64,000 bases of DNA from assembly GCF_019890635.1 (NCBI RefSeq), contig NZ_JAIOAB010000029.1, forward strand, positions 20,482 to 84,481, in the 5' to 3' direction. Positions 24,665 to 32,924 of this stretch are shown here, in pieces. A program made the position numbers and the translations under genes. The notes under the pieces are model-generated. The model saw only the letters and a program-made list of their open reading frames with translations, was not told the DNA's origin and searched no databases. Position 1 is the first letter of the stretch; the number at the start of each line of letters is the position of its first letter. The stretch is from Streptomyces sennicomposti. GTDB lineage: Bacteria; Actinomycetota; Actinomycetes; Streptomycetales; Streptomycetaceae.

Positions 24665-26875
24665 CTACTCCACGCCGATGAGGAGCAGCGCGCCCTGTCG
24701 GCCGCCGTGGTAGGTCACCGTGTCCACGGCCAGGTAGGCGTCGCGGACGCGGCGCTCCAGGTGGGCGGCGACGGTGTCGGGGGCGTCGTCGCCGAGGACG
24801 AGGGTGACCAGTTCGCCGCCGGCCGCGAGCATCCGGTCCAGGACCGTCCGGGCGGTGGCCGTGACGTCCGAGCCGATCACGGCCACGTCACCGTCGATGA
24901 GACCGAGCACGTCGCCGGCCTGGCAGACGCCGGCCGAGGTCCAGGACTCGTGCTCGGCGACGATGACCTCCGCGTGGCGGGTGGCGCCGGCCGCCGAGGT
25001 CATGGCGACGACGTCCTCGTCGAACCTGCGGCCCGGCTCGTGCACGGCGAGGGCGGCCAGGCCCTGGACCGCCGAGCGGGTCGGGATGAGCGCCACCCGG
25101 ACGCCCTCGCCGCGCGCCTGTTCGGCCGCCGCGGCGGCGGTGTCGCGCAGCTCGGCGTCGTTGGGCAGCAGGACCACCTCGCGCGCGTGCGCCCGCCGTA
25201 CGGCCTCGACCAGCTCGCCGCTGGCCGGGGGCTCGCCGGGGCGGGCCAGCACCGTGGTCGCGCCCGCCTCGGCGCACAGGCCGGCCAGGCCCTCGCCGGG
25301 TACGACGGCCACCACGGCGCGCTGGGCCCGCTCGCGGGGCGGCCGGCCGGGACCGGCCGCGTGCGCGTCGCCCACGCCGAAGTGGGTGATGCGGATGCGG
25401 TGCGGCCGGCCGGCCTCGACGCCCGCCTCCACCGCCGCTCCCGCGTCGTCGACGTGGACGTGGACGTTCCACAGGCCGTCGCCGCCGACCACGACCAGGG
25501 AGTCGCCGAGCGCGTCCAGTCGCTGCCGCAGCCGGGCCACGGCGGCGTCGTCGGCCTCCAGGAGGTAGATCACCTCGAAGGCCGGGCCGCTGACCGGCGC
25601 GGCGGACGCGGCGGACGCACAGCCGCCCGGCCCGGCCGGCTCCACCGCGCCGCCGATCTCCGCACCGGTCCCACCGCCGACGCCGCCGCCCAGGCCGATT
25701 TCCGCACCGGTCCCACCGCCGACGCCGACTCCGCCGTCGATTTCCCCACCGGCCCCGCCACCGGCACCGCCAGGGGGCACGCCACCGGCCTCGCCGCAGG
25801 CACCTTCACGGCTCCCGGCCCCGCCGTCGGTTCCGGCTCCGCCGTCCGTTCCGCCAGGGTCCCCGCCGTCGTTCCCGGCCCGCACACCGGCACCGGCGCC
25901 CGCACCGGCCCCGGCCCGCATACCGGCCCGCGCGGCCGTCCCGTTCCCGCCCGCCGTTCCGGACGCGACCGCGACCGCCGCTCCGGCATCCGCGCCGCTC
26001 CCGGACGCGGACTCGGAGGCGGACTCGGGCTCGGAGGCACGCTCGGGCTCCGCTCCGGCTCCGGCTCCGCCGTCGCCTCCGGCCTCCCCGGAGCCCCGCA
26101 CGCGCGCGTGCGGCACGGTCGGCCGGGCCGCGCCCGCACCGTCCGGTGCCGTGACGGCCGCCACGGCCGTCCCCGCCATCCCGGTCGCGGCCACCGCCGC
26201 GGTCCCCGCGACCGCCTCCCCCGTGAACGTCTCGACCAGCGCACCGAGCACCGCCACCAGTCCCCGGCCGCCCGCGTCCACCACGCCCGCGCGCCCCAGG
26301 GCCGCCAGCTGGCCCGGGGTCGCGGCCAGGGCCGTGCGGGCGCCCTCGTACGCGGCCCGCGCGACCGTGCCGCAGTCGCCCTCGGCGTCGTCGGCCGCGT
26401 CGGCGGCGGCGGAGGCGACCGTGAGGACCGTGCCCTCGACCGGGCGCGCGACCGCCAGCCGGGCGGAGTCGGCGGCGCGCCGCAGGGCGGTCCGCAGACC
26501 GTGCCCGCCGGTGTGAGCACTGTCACCGTCGGCGGCGAGCACCTCCGCCATGCCGCGCAGCAGCTGGGCGAGGATCGTCCCGGAGTTGCCGCGCGCGCCG
26601 ATGAGCGCCCCGTGCGCCATCGCCCGCGCCGCCTCGGCCAGGGACGGGCCGCCGGGGAGGCCGTCCGAGGCGCCCGCGCCGGTCTCGTGGGCGGCGAACA
26701 CGGCCTCCACCGCGGCGACGGCGGACTCCACGGTCAGATACAGGTTGGTGCCGGTGTCCCCGTCGGCGACGGGATAGACGTTGATCGCGTCGATCTCCTC
26801 GCGGGCGCGGCCCAGCGCCCGCAGGGCCAGCCCGCACCAGGTGCGCACCGCCGGCGCGTCGAACGTCTGCGCCAC
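24665..26875 (-). CDS. DhaL/DegV-type (YloV-like) DAK phosphatase family protein
   Basis: A 736-residue protein of the DAK2/YloV family, related to fatty-acid kinase component FakA and dihydroxyacetone kinase DhaL. The N-terminal DhaL-like ATP-binding domain (1-~215) has INVYPVADGDTGTNLYLT with the metal-binding aspartates at about 38-40, and ALIGARGNSGTILAQLLRG. From about 235 to 430 there is a very long Gly/Ala/Glu low-complexity linker, far longer than in typical members. The C-terminal domain begins near FEVIYLLEADDAAV and includes NVHVHVDDAGAAVEAG. The GTG at 26875 follows a GGAGG site. This gene precedes divergent rpmB, as in S. coelicolor (SCO5565/5564). Whether it has kinase activity is not visible. 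Confidence 0.88.
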   Translation of the reverse strand: MAQTFDAPAVRTWCGLALRALGRAREEIDAINVYPVADGDTGTNLYLTVESAVAAVEAVFAAHETGAGASDGLPGGPSLAEAARAMAHGALIGARGNSGTILAQLLRGMAEVLAADGDSAHTGGHGLRTALRRAADSARLAVARPVEGTVLTVASAAADAADDAEGDCGTVARAAYEGARTALAATPGQLAALGRAGVVDAGGRGLVAVLGALVETFTGEAVAGTAAVAATGMAGTAVAAVTAPDGAGAARPTVPHARVRGSGEAGGDGGAGAGAEPERASEPESASESASGSGADAGAAVAVASGTAGGNGTAARAGMRAGAGAGAGAGVRAGNDGGDPGGTDGGAGTDGGAGSREGACGEAGGVPPGGAGGGAGGEIDGGVGVGGGTGAEIGLGGGVGGGTGAEIGGAVEPAGPGGCASAASAAPVSGPAFEVIYLLEADDAAVARLRQRLDALGDSLVVVGGDGLWNVHVHVDDAGAAVEAGVEAGRPHRIRITHFGVGDAHAAGPGRPPRERAQRAVVAVVPGEGLAGLCAEAGATTVLARPGEPPASGELVEAVRRAHAREVVLLPNDAELRDTAAAAAEQARGEGVRVALIPTRSAVQGLAALAVHEPGRRFDEDVVAMTSAAGATRHAEVIVAEHESWTSAGVCQAGDVLGLIDGDVAVIGSDVTATARTVLDRMLAAGGELVTLVLGDDAPDTVAAHLERRVRDAYLAVDTVTYHGGRQGALLLIGVE
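25640..26140 (-). repeat. Low-complexity linker coding region
   Basis: This region encodes an approximately 165-residue Gly/Ala/Ser/Glu-rich linker in the DhaL-type protein. It contains two exact copies of the peptide GGTGAEIG and many GGAG units. The frame is uninterrupted. Confidence 0.8.
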
Positions 26876-27014
26876 CTGCGCCTCCTCGAGCTGCTGGACT
26901 GGACGGCAGCGTAGACCCAGGGACGGTCCCGGCCGGAAGAGGGCCTGGGCGGGGTCCTCGGCCGCCATGGTAGTTTCGTGGCACGGAAGCAGTCGTTGTA
27001 TGCTGCTCCGGTTG

Positions 27015-27098
27015 CCCGATCCTGATCGGGCTCTCCCCCTGGCAACGCCACTCAGATCAGTGTGCTCATTGAGCCCCGGATCCCGGCATGCCGGGATC
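27015..27098 (+). promoter_or_regulatory. rpmB leader with a 20-bp perfect palindrome
   Basis: CCCGATC (27015-27021) pairs with GATCGGG (27024-27030), and GATCCCGGCATGCCGGGATC at 27079-27098 is a perfect 20-bp palindrome. The second ends 35 bases before the rpmB start. It could be an operator or a leader stem controlling L28 synthesis. Confidence 0.55.
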
Positions 27099-27133
27099 AA
27101 CCGTAAGTGCATCTGAAGTCTTTGGAGTGACCC

Positions 27134-27319
27134 GTGGCTGCCAACTGCGACGTCTGCGGCAAGGGGCCGGGCTTCGGCAACAACATCTCGTTTTCGCACC
27201 GCCGTACGTCCCGTCGCTGGAACCCCAACATCCAGCGTGTGCGTACCGTGGTCGGCGGGACGCCGAAGCGCGTGAACGCTTGCACCTCGTGCATCAAGGC
27301 CGGCAAGGTCTCGCGCTGA
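27134..27319 (+). CDS. rpmB: 50S ribosomal protein L28
   Basis: A 61-residue ribosomal protein beginning MAANCDVCGKGPGFGNNISF. The cysteine pairs CDVC and CTSC mark the zinc-binding version of L28. The GTG start at 27134 has a GGAGTGA-like ribosome-binding site. It is transcribed alone and followed by a terminator; the DhaL-type gene is divergent. Confidence 0.97.
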   Translation: MAANCDVCGKGPGFGNNISFSHRRTSRRWNPNIQRVRTVVGGTPKRVNACTSCIKAGKVSR

Positions 27320-27365
27320 CGCACAGCAACAGCTAAGCGCGCGGCCACTGCTGGTTCGCTGCACT

Positions 27366-27397
27366 AAGCCGGTCCCCCTCGGGTGGGCCGGCTTTTT
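27366..27397 (+). terminator. Rho-independent terminator after rpmB
   Basis: AAGCCGGTCC and GGGCCGGCTT form a stem with a short C/T/G loop, followed directly by TTTTT. It is 47 bases past the rpmB stop. Confidence 0.9.
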
Positions 27398-27445
27398 GCC
27401 GTACCCGACGCCGGGACAGGCGCCCCGCCTGCCACAATCCGGGGA

Positions 27446-30400
27446 ATGCGCTTCGGCATCCTGGGCCCGCTGGACATCCGCACCGACGACGGCGCCCCCG
27501 TCGATCCCGGCGGCCCGCGCCCCCGCGCCCTGCTCACCCTGCTGCTGCTCGCCGCCGGCCGCACCGTCACCACCGAGCATCTGACCGACGGCCTGTACGG
27601 CTCCCAGCCGCCCGCCGGGGCCGTCAACGCGCTCCAGTCGCAGATCTCCCGCCTGCGCCGGCGGCTCGGCCCGCACGCGCCGATCGAGGCCGTCCCGGCC
27701 GGCTACCGCCTCGCCGTCCCGCCGGACGCGGTCGACGCCCACCGCTTCGCGCGGCTGGCCGCGCAGGGCCGTACCGCCCTCGCCGCCGGCGATCCCGCGC
27801 GGGCGGCCGACCGGCTGCGCGCGGCGCTCGCCCTGTGGCGCGGCCCGGCCCTGCCGGACCTGCCGGACGCGCACGCCGAGACCGCCCGCCTCGCCGAACT
27901 GCGGCTGACCGCCGTCCAGGACCGCGTCGAGGCGGACCTGGCCCTCGGCGGCGGACCCGAGCTGGTGGCGGAGCTGCGGGCGCTGCTCGCCGATCATCCG
28001 CTCGCCGAGCGGCTGTACGGGCAGCTGATGCGAGCCCTGCACGCGGCCGGGCGGCCCGCCGAGGCGCTCGCCGTGTACGAGGACGCCCGGCGCGCCCTCG
28101 CCGACGAGCTGGGCGCGGACCCCTCCCCCGAGCTGTCGGCCCTGCACCTGGAGCTGCTCCGGCAGACCCGGCCCGCGCCGCACCGGCCCCGGCTGCCCGC
28201 GCAGCTGACCGGCTTCGTCGGCCGGGACGGCGAGCTCGCCCGCATCGCCGCCCTCCTCACCGCCCCCGACGCCCGCCTGGTCACCCTCACCGGACCCGGC
28301 GGCGCGGGCAAGACCCGGCTGGCGGTCGAGGCCGCCCGCGCGCACCCGGACGCGTACCTCGTCGAGTTGGCCCCGCTGGCCGACGGCGCCCGCGTCCCGT
28401 ACGCGGTCCTCGCCGCCCTCGGGGTGCGCGAGGGCCTGCGCAGCACCGCCGTGGACGGCCTGGACCGGCTGTGCGGCGCGCTGGAGGACCGCGAGGCGCT
28501 GCTGGTGCTGGACAACTGCGAGCACCTGGTCGAGGACGCCGCCCGGTTCGCCGGGCTGCTGCTCGGCCGCTGCCCCGGGGTGCGGGTCCTCGCCACCAGC
28601 CGGGAGGCGCTGGGCATCACCGGCGAGGTGCTGGTGCCGGTGGAGCCGCTGCCGGCCGGGGCGGCGCAGCGGCTGTTCCTGGAGCGGGCGCGGGCGGTGC
28701 GGCCCGGCTTCGACGGGCACGCGTGCGTGCCCGACGTCTGCCGCGCCCTGGACGGGCTGCCCCTGGCGATCGAGCTGGCGGCGGCCCGGCTGCGCACCCT
28801 GGAGCCCGAGGAGCTGGCCGCCCGCCTGGACGACCGGTTCCGGCTGCTCTCGCGCGGCGACCGTACCAAGGCGCCCCGGCACCGCACCCTGCGGGCGGTC
28901 GTGGAGTGGAGCTGGGACCTGCTGGACGCCGAGGAGCGGGAGCTGGCCGAACGGCTCACCGTCTTCGCCGGGAGCGCCACCGTGCGGGCGGTGCGGGAGG
29001 TGTGCCGGACGCCGGACCCGGAGGACCTGCTGGACTCGCTGGCGGAGAAGTCGTTCCTGACGGTGGCCGGGGGGCGGTACCGGATGCTGGAGACGATCCG
29101 CGCCTTCGCCGCCGAGCACGCCGCCCGGCATCTGGACACCGATGCGCTGCGCGACGCGCACGCCGCGTACTTCCTGCGCCTGGCCGAGCGGGCGCAGCCG
29201 CTCCTGCGCGGCGGCGGGCAGCTGCCCTGGCTGGCCCGGCTTGCCGCCGAGCACGCCGACCTGGACGCGGCGCTGCGGCATCTCGCGGGCGCCGACCGGG
29301 CCGGCGCCCTGCGGCTGATGGCGCTGCTGTCGTGGTTCTGGCGGCTGCGCGGGCTGCACGGCGAGCAGGTGCCGCGCGCCCGCGCGCTGCTGGCGGCGGT
29401 GGGCGACGTGCCGCCGCCGGGGCTGGTGGAGGAGTACGTGCTGTGCGCGCTGAACGCGCTGTCCGGGGACGACGGCGACCCGGCCGCCGAGGAAGCGCTC
29501 CACGCGCGCGTGGAGACCCTGCTGGACTCGCTCGACGGGCCGCTGCGGCTGCCGTACGTCCTGGTGCTGTGGTCGGTGGTGACCGGGCCCCGGCCCGCCG
29601 CCAACGCCAGGGCCCTGCGGCTGGCCGGTACGGACCCGTGGGCGGGGGCGCTGCTGGACATGGGGCTGGGTCTCCAGGCGCGGTTCGCGGGGCGGCCCGG
29701 GGAGGCGGAGGAGGCGCTGACGCGGGCGCTGGCCGGGTTCCGGGCGACCGGCGACCGCTGGGGCATGGCCAACTGCCTGGAGCCGCTCGGGATGTACGCC
29801 CACGCGCGCGGGGACGACGACGGCGCGCTCGGGCTGCTGGACGAGGGGCTGGCCCTGGTACGGGAGCTGGACGCGCCGGAGGAGACCGCCGACCTGCTGC
29901 GCAGCCGCGGCGTCGTGCTGCTGCGCCGGGGCGACGCGGCGGGCGCGGCGGACCACTTCGAGCGGGCGACGGCGCTGGCCCGTACGGCCGGGGCCGGGGA
30001 CAAGGCGGCGGGCGCGCGGCGCGGCCTCGGGGACGCGGCCCGGCTGTCCGGGGACACGGCACGCGCGCGCGTGCTGTACGAGGAGGCGCTGCGGATGTGC
30101 GCGGCGAACTGGTTCAGCGTCGGCGAGATCGTGCGCGTCCTCATCGGTCTGGGCCGTACGGCCGCCGCCGAGGGGAAGGCCGAGGACGCGCGGGAGTGGT
30201 TCCGCCAGGCCGCCGTCGCCGCCGGGGACTCGGCGAGCGTGCTCGAACTGGCCGAGGCGGCCGAGGCGCTGGCGTCCGTCGCCGAGATGCCCGAGCGGGC
30301 CGCCGTCCTGCTGGGCGCCGGCGCGGGCCTCAGGGGAGCGCCGGCGCGGGAGGACCCCGATGTCGCCCGCACCGAGGAGGCGCTGCGGGCGCGGCTGTCG

Positions 30401-30505
30401 CCCGAGGCGTACACGGCCGCCTTCGAGCGGGGCGTACGGCTGCGGGCGGCGGCGGTCGAGGAAGGGCGCGGCGAGGCCGGCGAACGCCGGGTCGCGGCCG
30501 GCTGA
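27446..30505 (+). CDS. AfsR/SARP-type regulator (BTAD, NB-ARC-like ATPase, TPR)
   Basis: A 1019-residue multidomain regulator starting MRFGILGPLDIRTDDGAPVD. The N-terminal OmpR-type winged helix (1-~90) holds LLLLAAGRTVTTEHLTDGLYG and NALQSQISRLRRRL. A bacterial transcriptional activation domain follows (about 90-245). The ATPase has Walker A TGPGGAGKTRLAVEAA at about 283 and Walker B LLVLDNCEHL at about 353, with GLPLAIELAAARL near 445. The C-terminal half is a TPR-like repeat array. This is the AfsR-like layout typical of Streptomyces secondary-metabolism and stress regulators. It lies upstream of an FAD monooxygenase on the same strand, separated by a tandem-repeat array. The ATG at 27446 is preferred because it begins the conserved domain. 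Confidence 0.92.
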   Translation: MRFGILGPLDIRTDDGAPVDPGGPRPRALLTLLLLAAGRTVTTEHLTDGLYGSQPPAGAVNALQSQISRLRRRLGPHAPIEAVPAGYRLAVPPDAVDAHRFARLAAQGRTALAAGDPARAADRLRAALALWRGPALPDLPDAHAETARLAELRLTAVQDRVEADLALGGGPELVAELRALLADHPLAERLYGQLMRALHAAGRPAEALAVYEDARRALADELGADPSPELSALHLELLRQTRPAPHRPRLPAQLTGFVGRDGELARIAALLTAPDARLVTLTGPGGAGKTRLAVEAARAHPDAYLVELAPLADGARVPYAVLAALGVREGLRSTAVDGLDRLCGALEDREALLVLDNCEHLVEDAARFAGLLLGRCPGVRVLATSREALGITGEVLVPVEPLPAGAAQRLFLERARAVRPGFDGHACVPDVCRALDGLPLAIELAAARLRTLEPEELAARLDDRFRLLSRGDRTKAPRHRTLRAVVEWSWDLLDAEERELAERLTVFAGSATVRAVREVCRTPDPEDLLDSLAEKSFLTVAGGRYRMLETIRAFAAEHAARHLDTDALRDAHAAYFLRLAERAQPLLRGGGQLPWLARLAAEHADLDAALRHLAGADRAGALRLMALLSWFWRLRGLHGEQVPRARALLAAVGDVPPPGLVEEYVLCALNALSGDDGDPAAEEALHARVETLLDSLDGPLRLPYVLVLWSVVTGPRPAANARALRLAGTDPWAGALLDMGLGLQARFAGRPGEAEEALTRALAGFRATGDRWGMANCLEPLGMYAHARGDDDGALGLLDEGLALVRELDAPEETADLLRSRGVVLLRRGDAAGAADHFERATALARTAGAGDKAAGARRGLGDAARLSGDTARARVLYEEALRMCAANWFSVGEIVRVLIGLGRTAAAEGKAEDAREWFRQAAVAAGDSASVLELAEAAEALASVAEMPERAAVLLGAGAGLRGAPAREDPDVARTEEALRARLSPEAYTAAFERGVRLRAAAVEEGRGEAGERRVAAG

Positions 30506-30611
30506 CGCCGGGACAAGGCCGCCGAACGGGAGGGCGCGGTCGCCGAACCCTAGGCGGGACCGGGCGGACCGCGGACCGCGGACCACGGACCGCAGACCAC
30601 GAGGCGCGGTC

Positions 30612-30780
30612 GGCGGACGGGCGGAACACGGTGGGCGGACGGGCAGAACGCCGTCGGCGGACGCGCGGAACACCGTCGGCGGACGGGCGGAACACGATGG
30701 GCGGACGCGCGGAACACCGTCGGCGGACGGGCAGAACACGATGGGCGGACGCGCGGAACGCCGTCGGTGGACGGCGCGGT
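30612..30780. repeat. 22-bp tandem repeat array, seven full units
   Basis: Seven complete 22-bp units start at 30612, 30634, 30656, 30678, 30700, 30722 and 30744, each opening GGCGGACG, with a decayed eighth from 30766. Two unit types, ending GTC or ATG/GTG, alternate in part, which suggests growth by 44-bp steps. They lie between the SARP-type gene and the monooxygenase. Confidence 0.9.
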
Positions 30781-30849
30781 AAGGAGACGGCGGCACGCGG
30801 TCAGCGAGCGGTAGGCGGACGGTCAGCGGCGTGCCCGAGGCTGCCGTGC

Positions 30850-32082
30850 ATGACGCATCAGCAGCACACCCGGTCCCTCGCCCACCTGGACGTCCTGATC
30901 TCCGGCGCCGGCGTCGCCGGACCGGCCCTCGCCCTCAATCTCGCCCGCTACGGCGCCCGTGTCACCGTGGTGGAGCGGGCGCCCGCCCTGCGCGGCGGCG
31001 GCTTCGCCGTCGACTTCCGCGGCCACGTCCACCGCCGGGTCCTCACCGACATGGGGATCTGGGAGCAGATCCACGCCCGCCAGACCCGTATGGGCCCGCA
31101 GAGCGTGGTCGACGCCGACGGCGTCCCGCGCGTGGACCTGCCGGCCGCGATGATGAGCGGCGACGTGGAGATCTTCCGCGGCGAGCTGGCGCGGATCATG
31201 TACGAAGGCACCCGGGACCGCGTCGAGTACGTCTTCGGGGACTCCGTCACCGCGCTCGCCGAGACGCCCGGCGGAGTCGAGGCCGCCTTCGAGAAGGGCG
31301 CGCCGCGCCGCTTCGACCTGGTCGTCGGCGCGGACGGGCTGCACTCCACCACCCGCCGCCTGGTGTTCGGCGACGAGTCCCGCCACCTGCGCTTCCTCGA
31401 CCACTACGTGGCCGGCTTCCCCGTACCCAACCACCTGGGCCTGGACCGCCGGGGGCTGATGTACAGCGAGCCCGGCCGCTGCGTCGCCGTCGGCAACTAC
31501 GACGGCGACCCGGACCGCGCGGGCGCCCTGCTGGTGTTCCGGTCCAAGGAGCTGACGTACGACCGGCGGGACGTGGCCGCGCAGAAGCGTGTCCTGGCCG
31601 AGCGGTTCGCGGGCATGGGCTGGGAGACGGACCGGGTCCTGGCCGCGCTGGCGGACACCGACGACCTGTACTTCGACGCGATCGCGCAGATCCACGTGGA
31701 CCGGCTCACCGAGGGCCGGGTGGCGCTCCTCGGCGACGCCGGCTACGGGGCGACCATGGGCGGCATGGGCACCGGCGTGGCCGTCGTCGGCGCGTATGTG
31801 CTGGCCGGTGAACTCGCCCTGGCGGGCGGCGACCACCGCACCGCGTTCGCGGCGTACGAGGACCGGATACGGGACTTCGCCAAGGGGTGCCAGAAGATCT
31901 CCGGGAACGCGGGGCCGTTCTTCGCGCCGCCGACCGAGCGGCGCATCCGCAGCCGGGACCGCATGTACCGGCTGCTCGCCTCGCGGCCGCTGGCCGGCTT
32001 CTTCAAGCGGCTCACGGAGAAGGCGGCCACCGCGATCGAGCTGCCGGACTATCCGGCCGCCTCCGGCTCCCCCGCCGCGTGA
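30850..32082 (+). CDS. FAD-dependent monooxygenase
   Basis: A 410-residue flavoprotein of the PheA/TetX-like class A hydroxylase family. The N-terminal Rossmann motif LISGAGVAGPALALNLARYG (about residues 14-33) binds the ADP of FAD, and the ERAPALRGGG segment follows. The second FAD motif is the GD motif VALLGDAGYGATMGGMGTG near 295. A DG-like motif occurs in LVVGADGLHSTTRR at about 157-170. Members hydroxylate aromatic polyketides or inactivate antibiotics such as tetracyclines; the substrate is unknown. The ATG at 30850 gives MTHQQHTRSLAHL. The 3' end overlaps convergent thiD by 34 bases. The SARP-type regulator upstream is a likely controller. Confidence 0.92.
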   Translation: MTHQQHTRSLAHLDVLISGAGVAGPALALNLARYGARVTVVERAPALRGGGFAVDFRGHVHRRVLTDMGIWEQIHARQTRMGPQSVVDADGVPRVDLPAAMMSGDVEIFRGELARIMYEGTRDRVEYVFGDSVTALAETPGGVEAAFEKGAPRRFDLVVGADGLHSTTRRLVFGDESRHLRFLDHYVAGFPVPNHLGLDRRGLMYSEPGRCVAVGNYDGDPDRAGALLVFRSKELTYDRRDVAAQKRVLAERFAGMGWETDRVLAALADTDDLYFDAIAQIHVDRLTEGRVALLGDAGYGATMGGMGTGVAVVGAYVLAGELALAGGDHRTAFAAYEDRIRDFAKGCQKISGNAGPFFAPPTERRIRSRDRMYRLLASRPLAGFFKRLTEKAATAIELPDYPAASGSPAA

Positions 32083-32924
32083 GCGGTGCGGAAGGTCCAG
32101 GCGTGGTCCACCGGGCCGATGCCGCCGCCGAGCGCGAAGCCGTGGGCGATGGCCCCGGTGACGTACTCCTTGGCCGCCGTCACCGCCTCGGGCACCGACC
32201 GCCCCCGGGCGAGGTGCGCGGCGATCGCGGAGGCGAGGGTGCAGCCGGTGCCGTGGGTGTGCCGGTTGTCGTGCCGGGGGGCGCGCAGCCAGTGTTCCTC
32301 GGCGCCGTCGGTGAGCAGGTCCACGGCCTCCCCGGTGAGGTGACCGCCCTTGATCAGCACCCACTTCGGGCCGAAGGCGAGGACGGCCGCCGCGGCCTCG
32401 CGCAGCTCTTCCTCGCGGGTGACGCGGACGCCGGTGAGCTGGGCCACCTCGTCCAGGTTGGGGGTGGCGACGGTCGCCGCGGGGAGCAGTGCGGTGCGCA
32501 CCGAGTCCAGCGCGGAGGCGGCCAGCAGCGGGTCGCCGTGCTTGGAGACGCCGACCGGGTCCACCACCGCGGGGGCGTCCGTCGCGGCGATCAACTCGGC
32601 GACCGCCCCGACCAGTTCCGCCGAGGAGAGCATGCCGGTCTTGACCGCCTGGACGCCGATGTCGTCCACGACGCTGCGGTACTGGGCCCAGACCGCCTCG
32701 ACGGGCAGTTCCCAGGCGCCCTGCACGCCGAGCGAGTTCTGCGCGGTCACGGCGGTGAGCACGCTCATGCCGTGCACGCCGAGGGCGAGCATCGTCTTGA
32801 GGTCGGCCTGGATGCCCGCGCCGCCGCCGGAGTCGGAGCCGGCGACGGTGAGGACCCTGGGCGGCGCGGGCCGGGACGCGGGAACGGGCGCGGAGCCGGG
32901 GACGGAGCCGGGTGCGGTGCTCAT
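32049..32924 (-). CDS. thiD: Hydroxymethylpyrimidine / phosphomethylpyrimidine kinase
   Basis: A 291-residue thiamine-synthesis kinase that phosphorylates HMP and HMP-phosphate. After a Pro/Ala-rich N-terminal extension of ~20 residues, the signature VLTVAGSDSGGGAGIQADLK is visible, then MSVLTAVTAQNS and the substrate-binding GHLTGEAVDLL. The anion-hole and catalytic region HTHGTGCTLASAIAAHLA lies at about 225. The ATG at 32924 overlaps the thiL stop (ATGA), so thiL and thiD are coupled. The 3' end overlaps the convergent monooxygenase. Confidence 0.95.
   Translation of the reverse strand: MSTAPGSVPGSAPVPASRPAPPRVLTVAGSDSGGGAGIQADLKTMLALGVHGMSVLTAVTAQNSLGVQGAWELPVEAVWAQYRSVVDDIGVQAVKTGMLSSAELVGAVAELIAATDAPAVVDPVGVSKHGDPLLAASALDSVRTALLPAATVATPNLDEVAQLTGVRVTREEELREAAAAVLAFGPKWVLIKGGHLTGEAVDLLTDGAEEHWLRAPRHDNRHTHGTGCTLASAIAAHLARGRSVPEAVTAAKEYVTGAIAHGFALGGGIGPVDHAWTFRTAHAAGEPEAAG

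Noticed and set aside
30612..30780. CRISPR array
   Set aside because: The 22-bp units are contiguous, without unique spacers, and no cas genes are present.
24665..30796. Minus-strand open frame of more than 2000 codons spanning the DhaL-type gene and beyond
   Set aside because: Only the part up to 26875 has protein character and a ribosome-binding site; the rest is antisense to rpmB and the SARP-type gene, and high GC content keeps such frames open.
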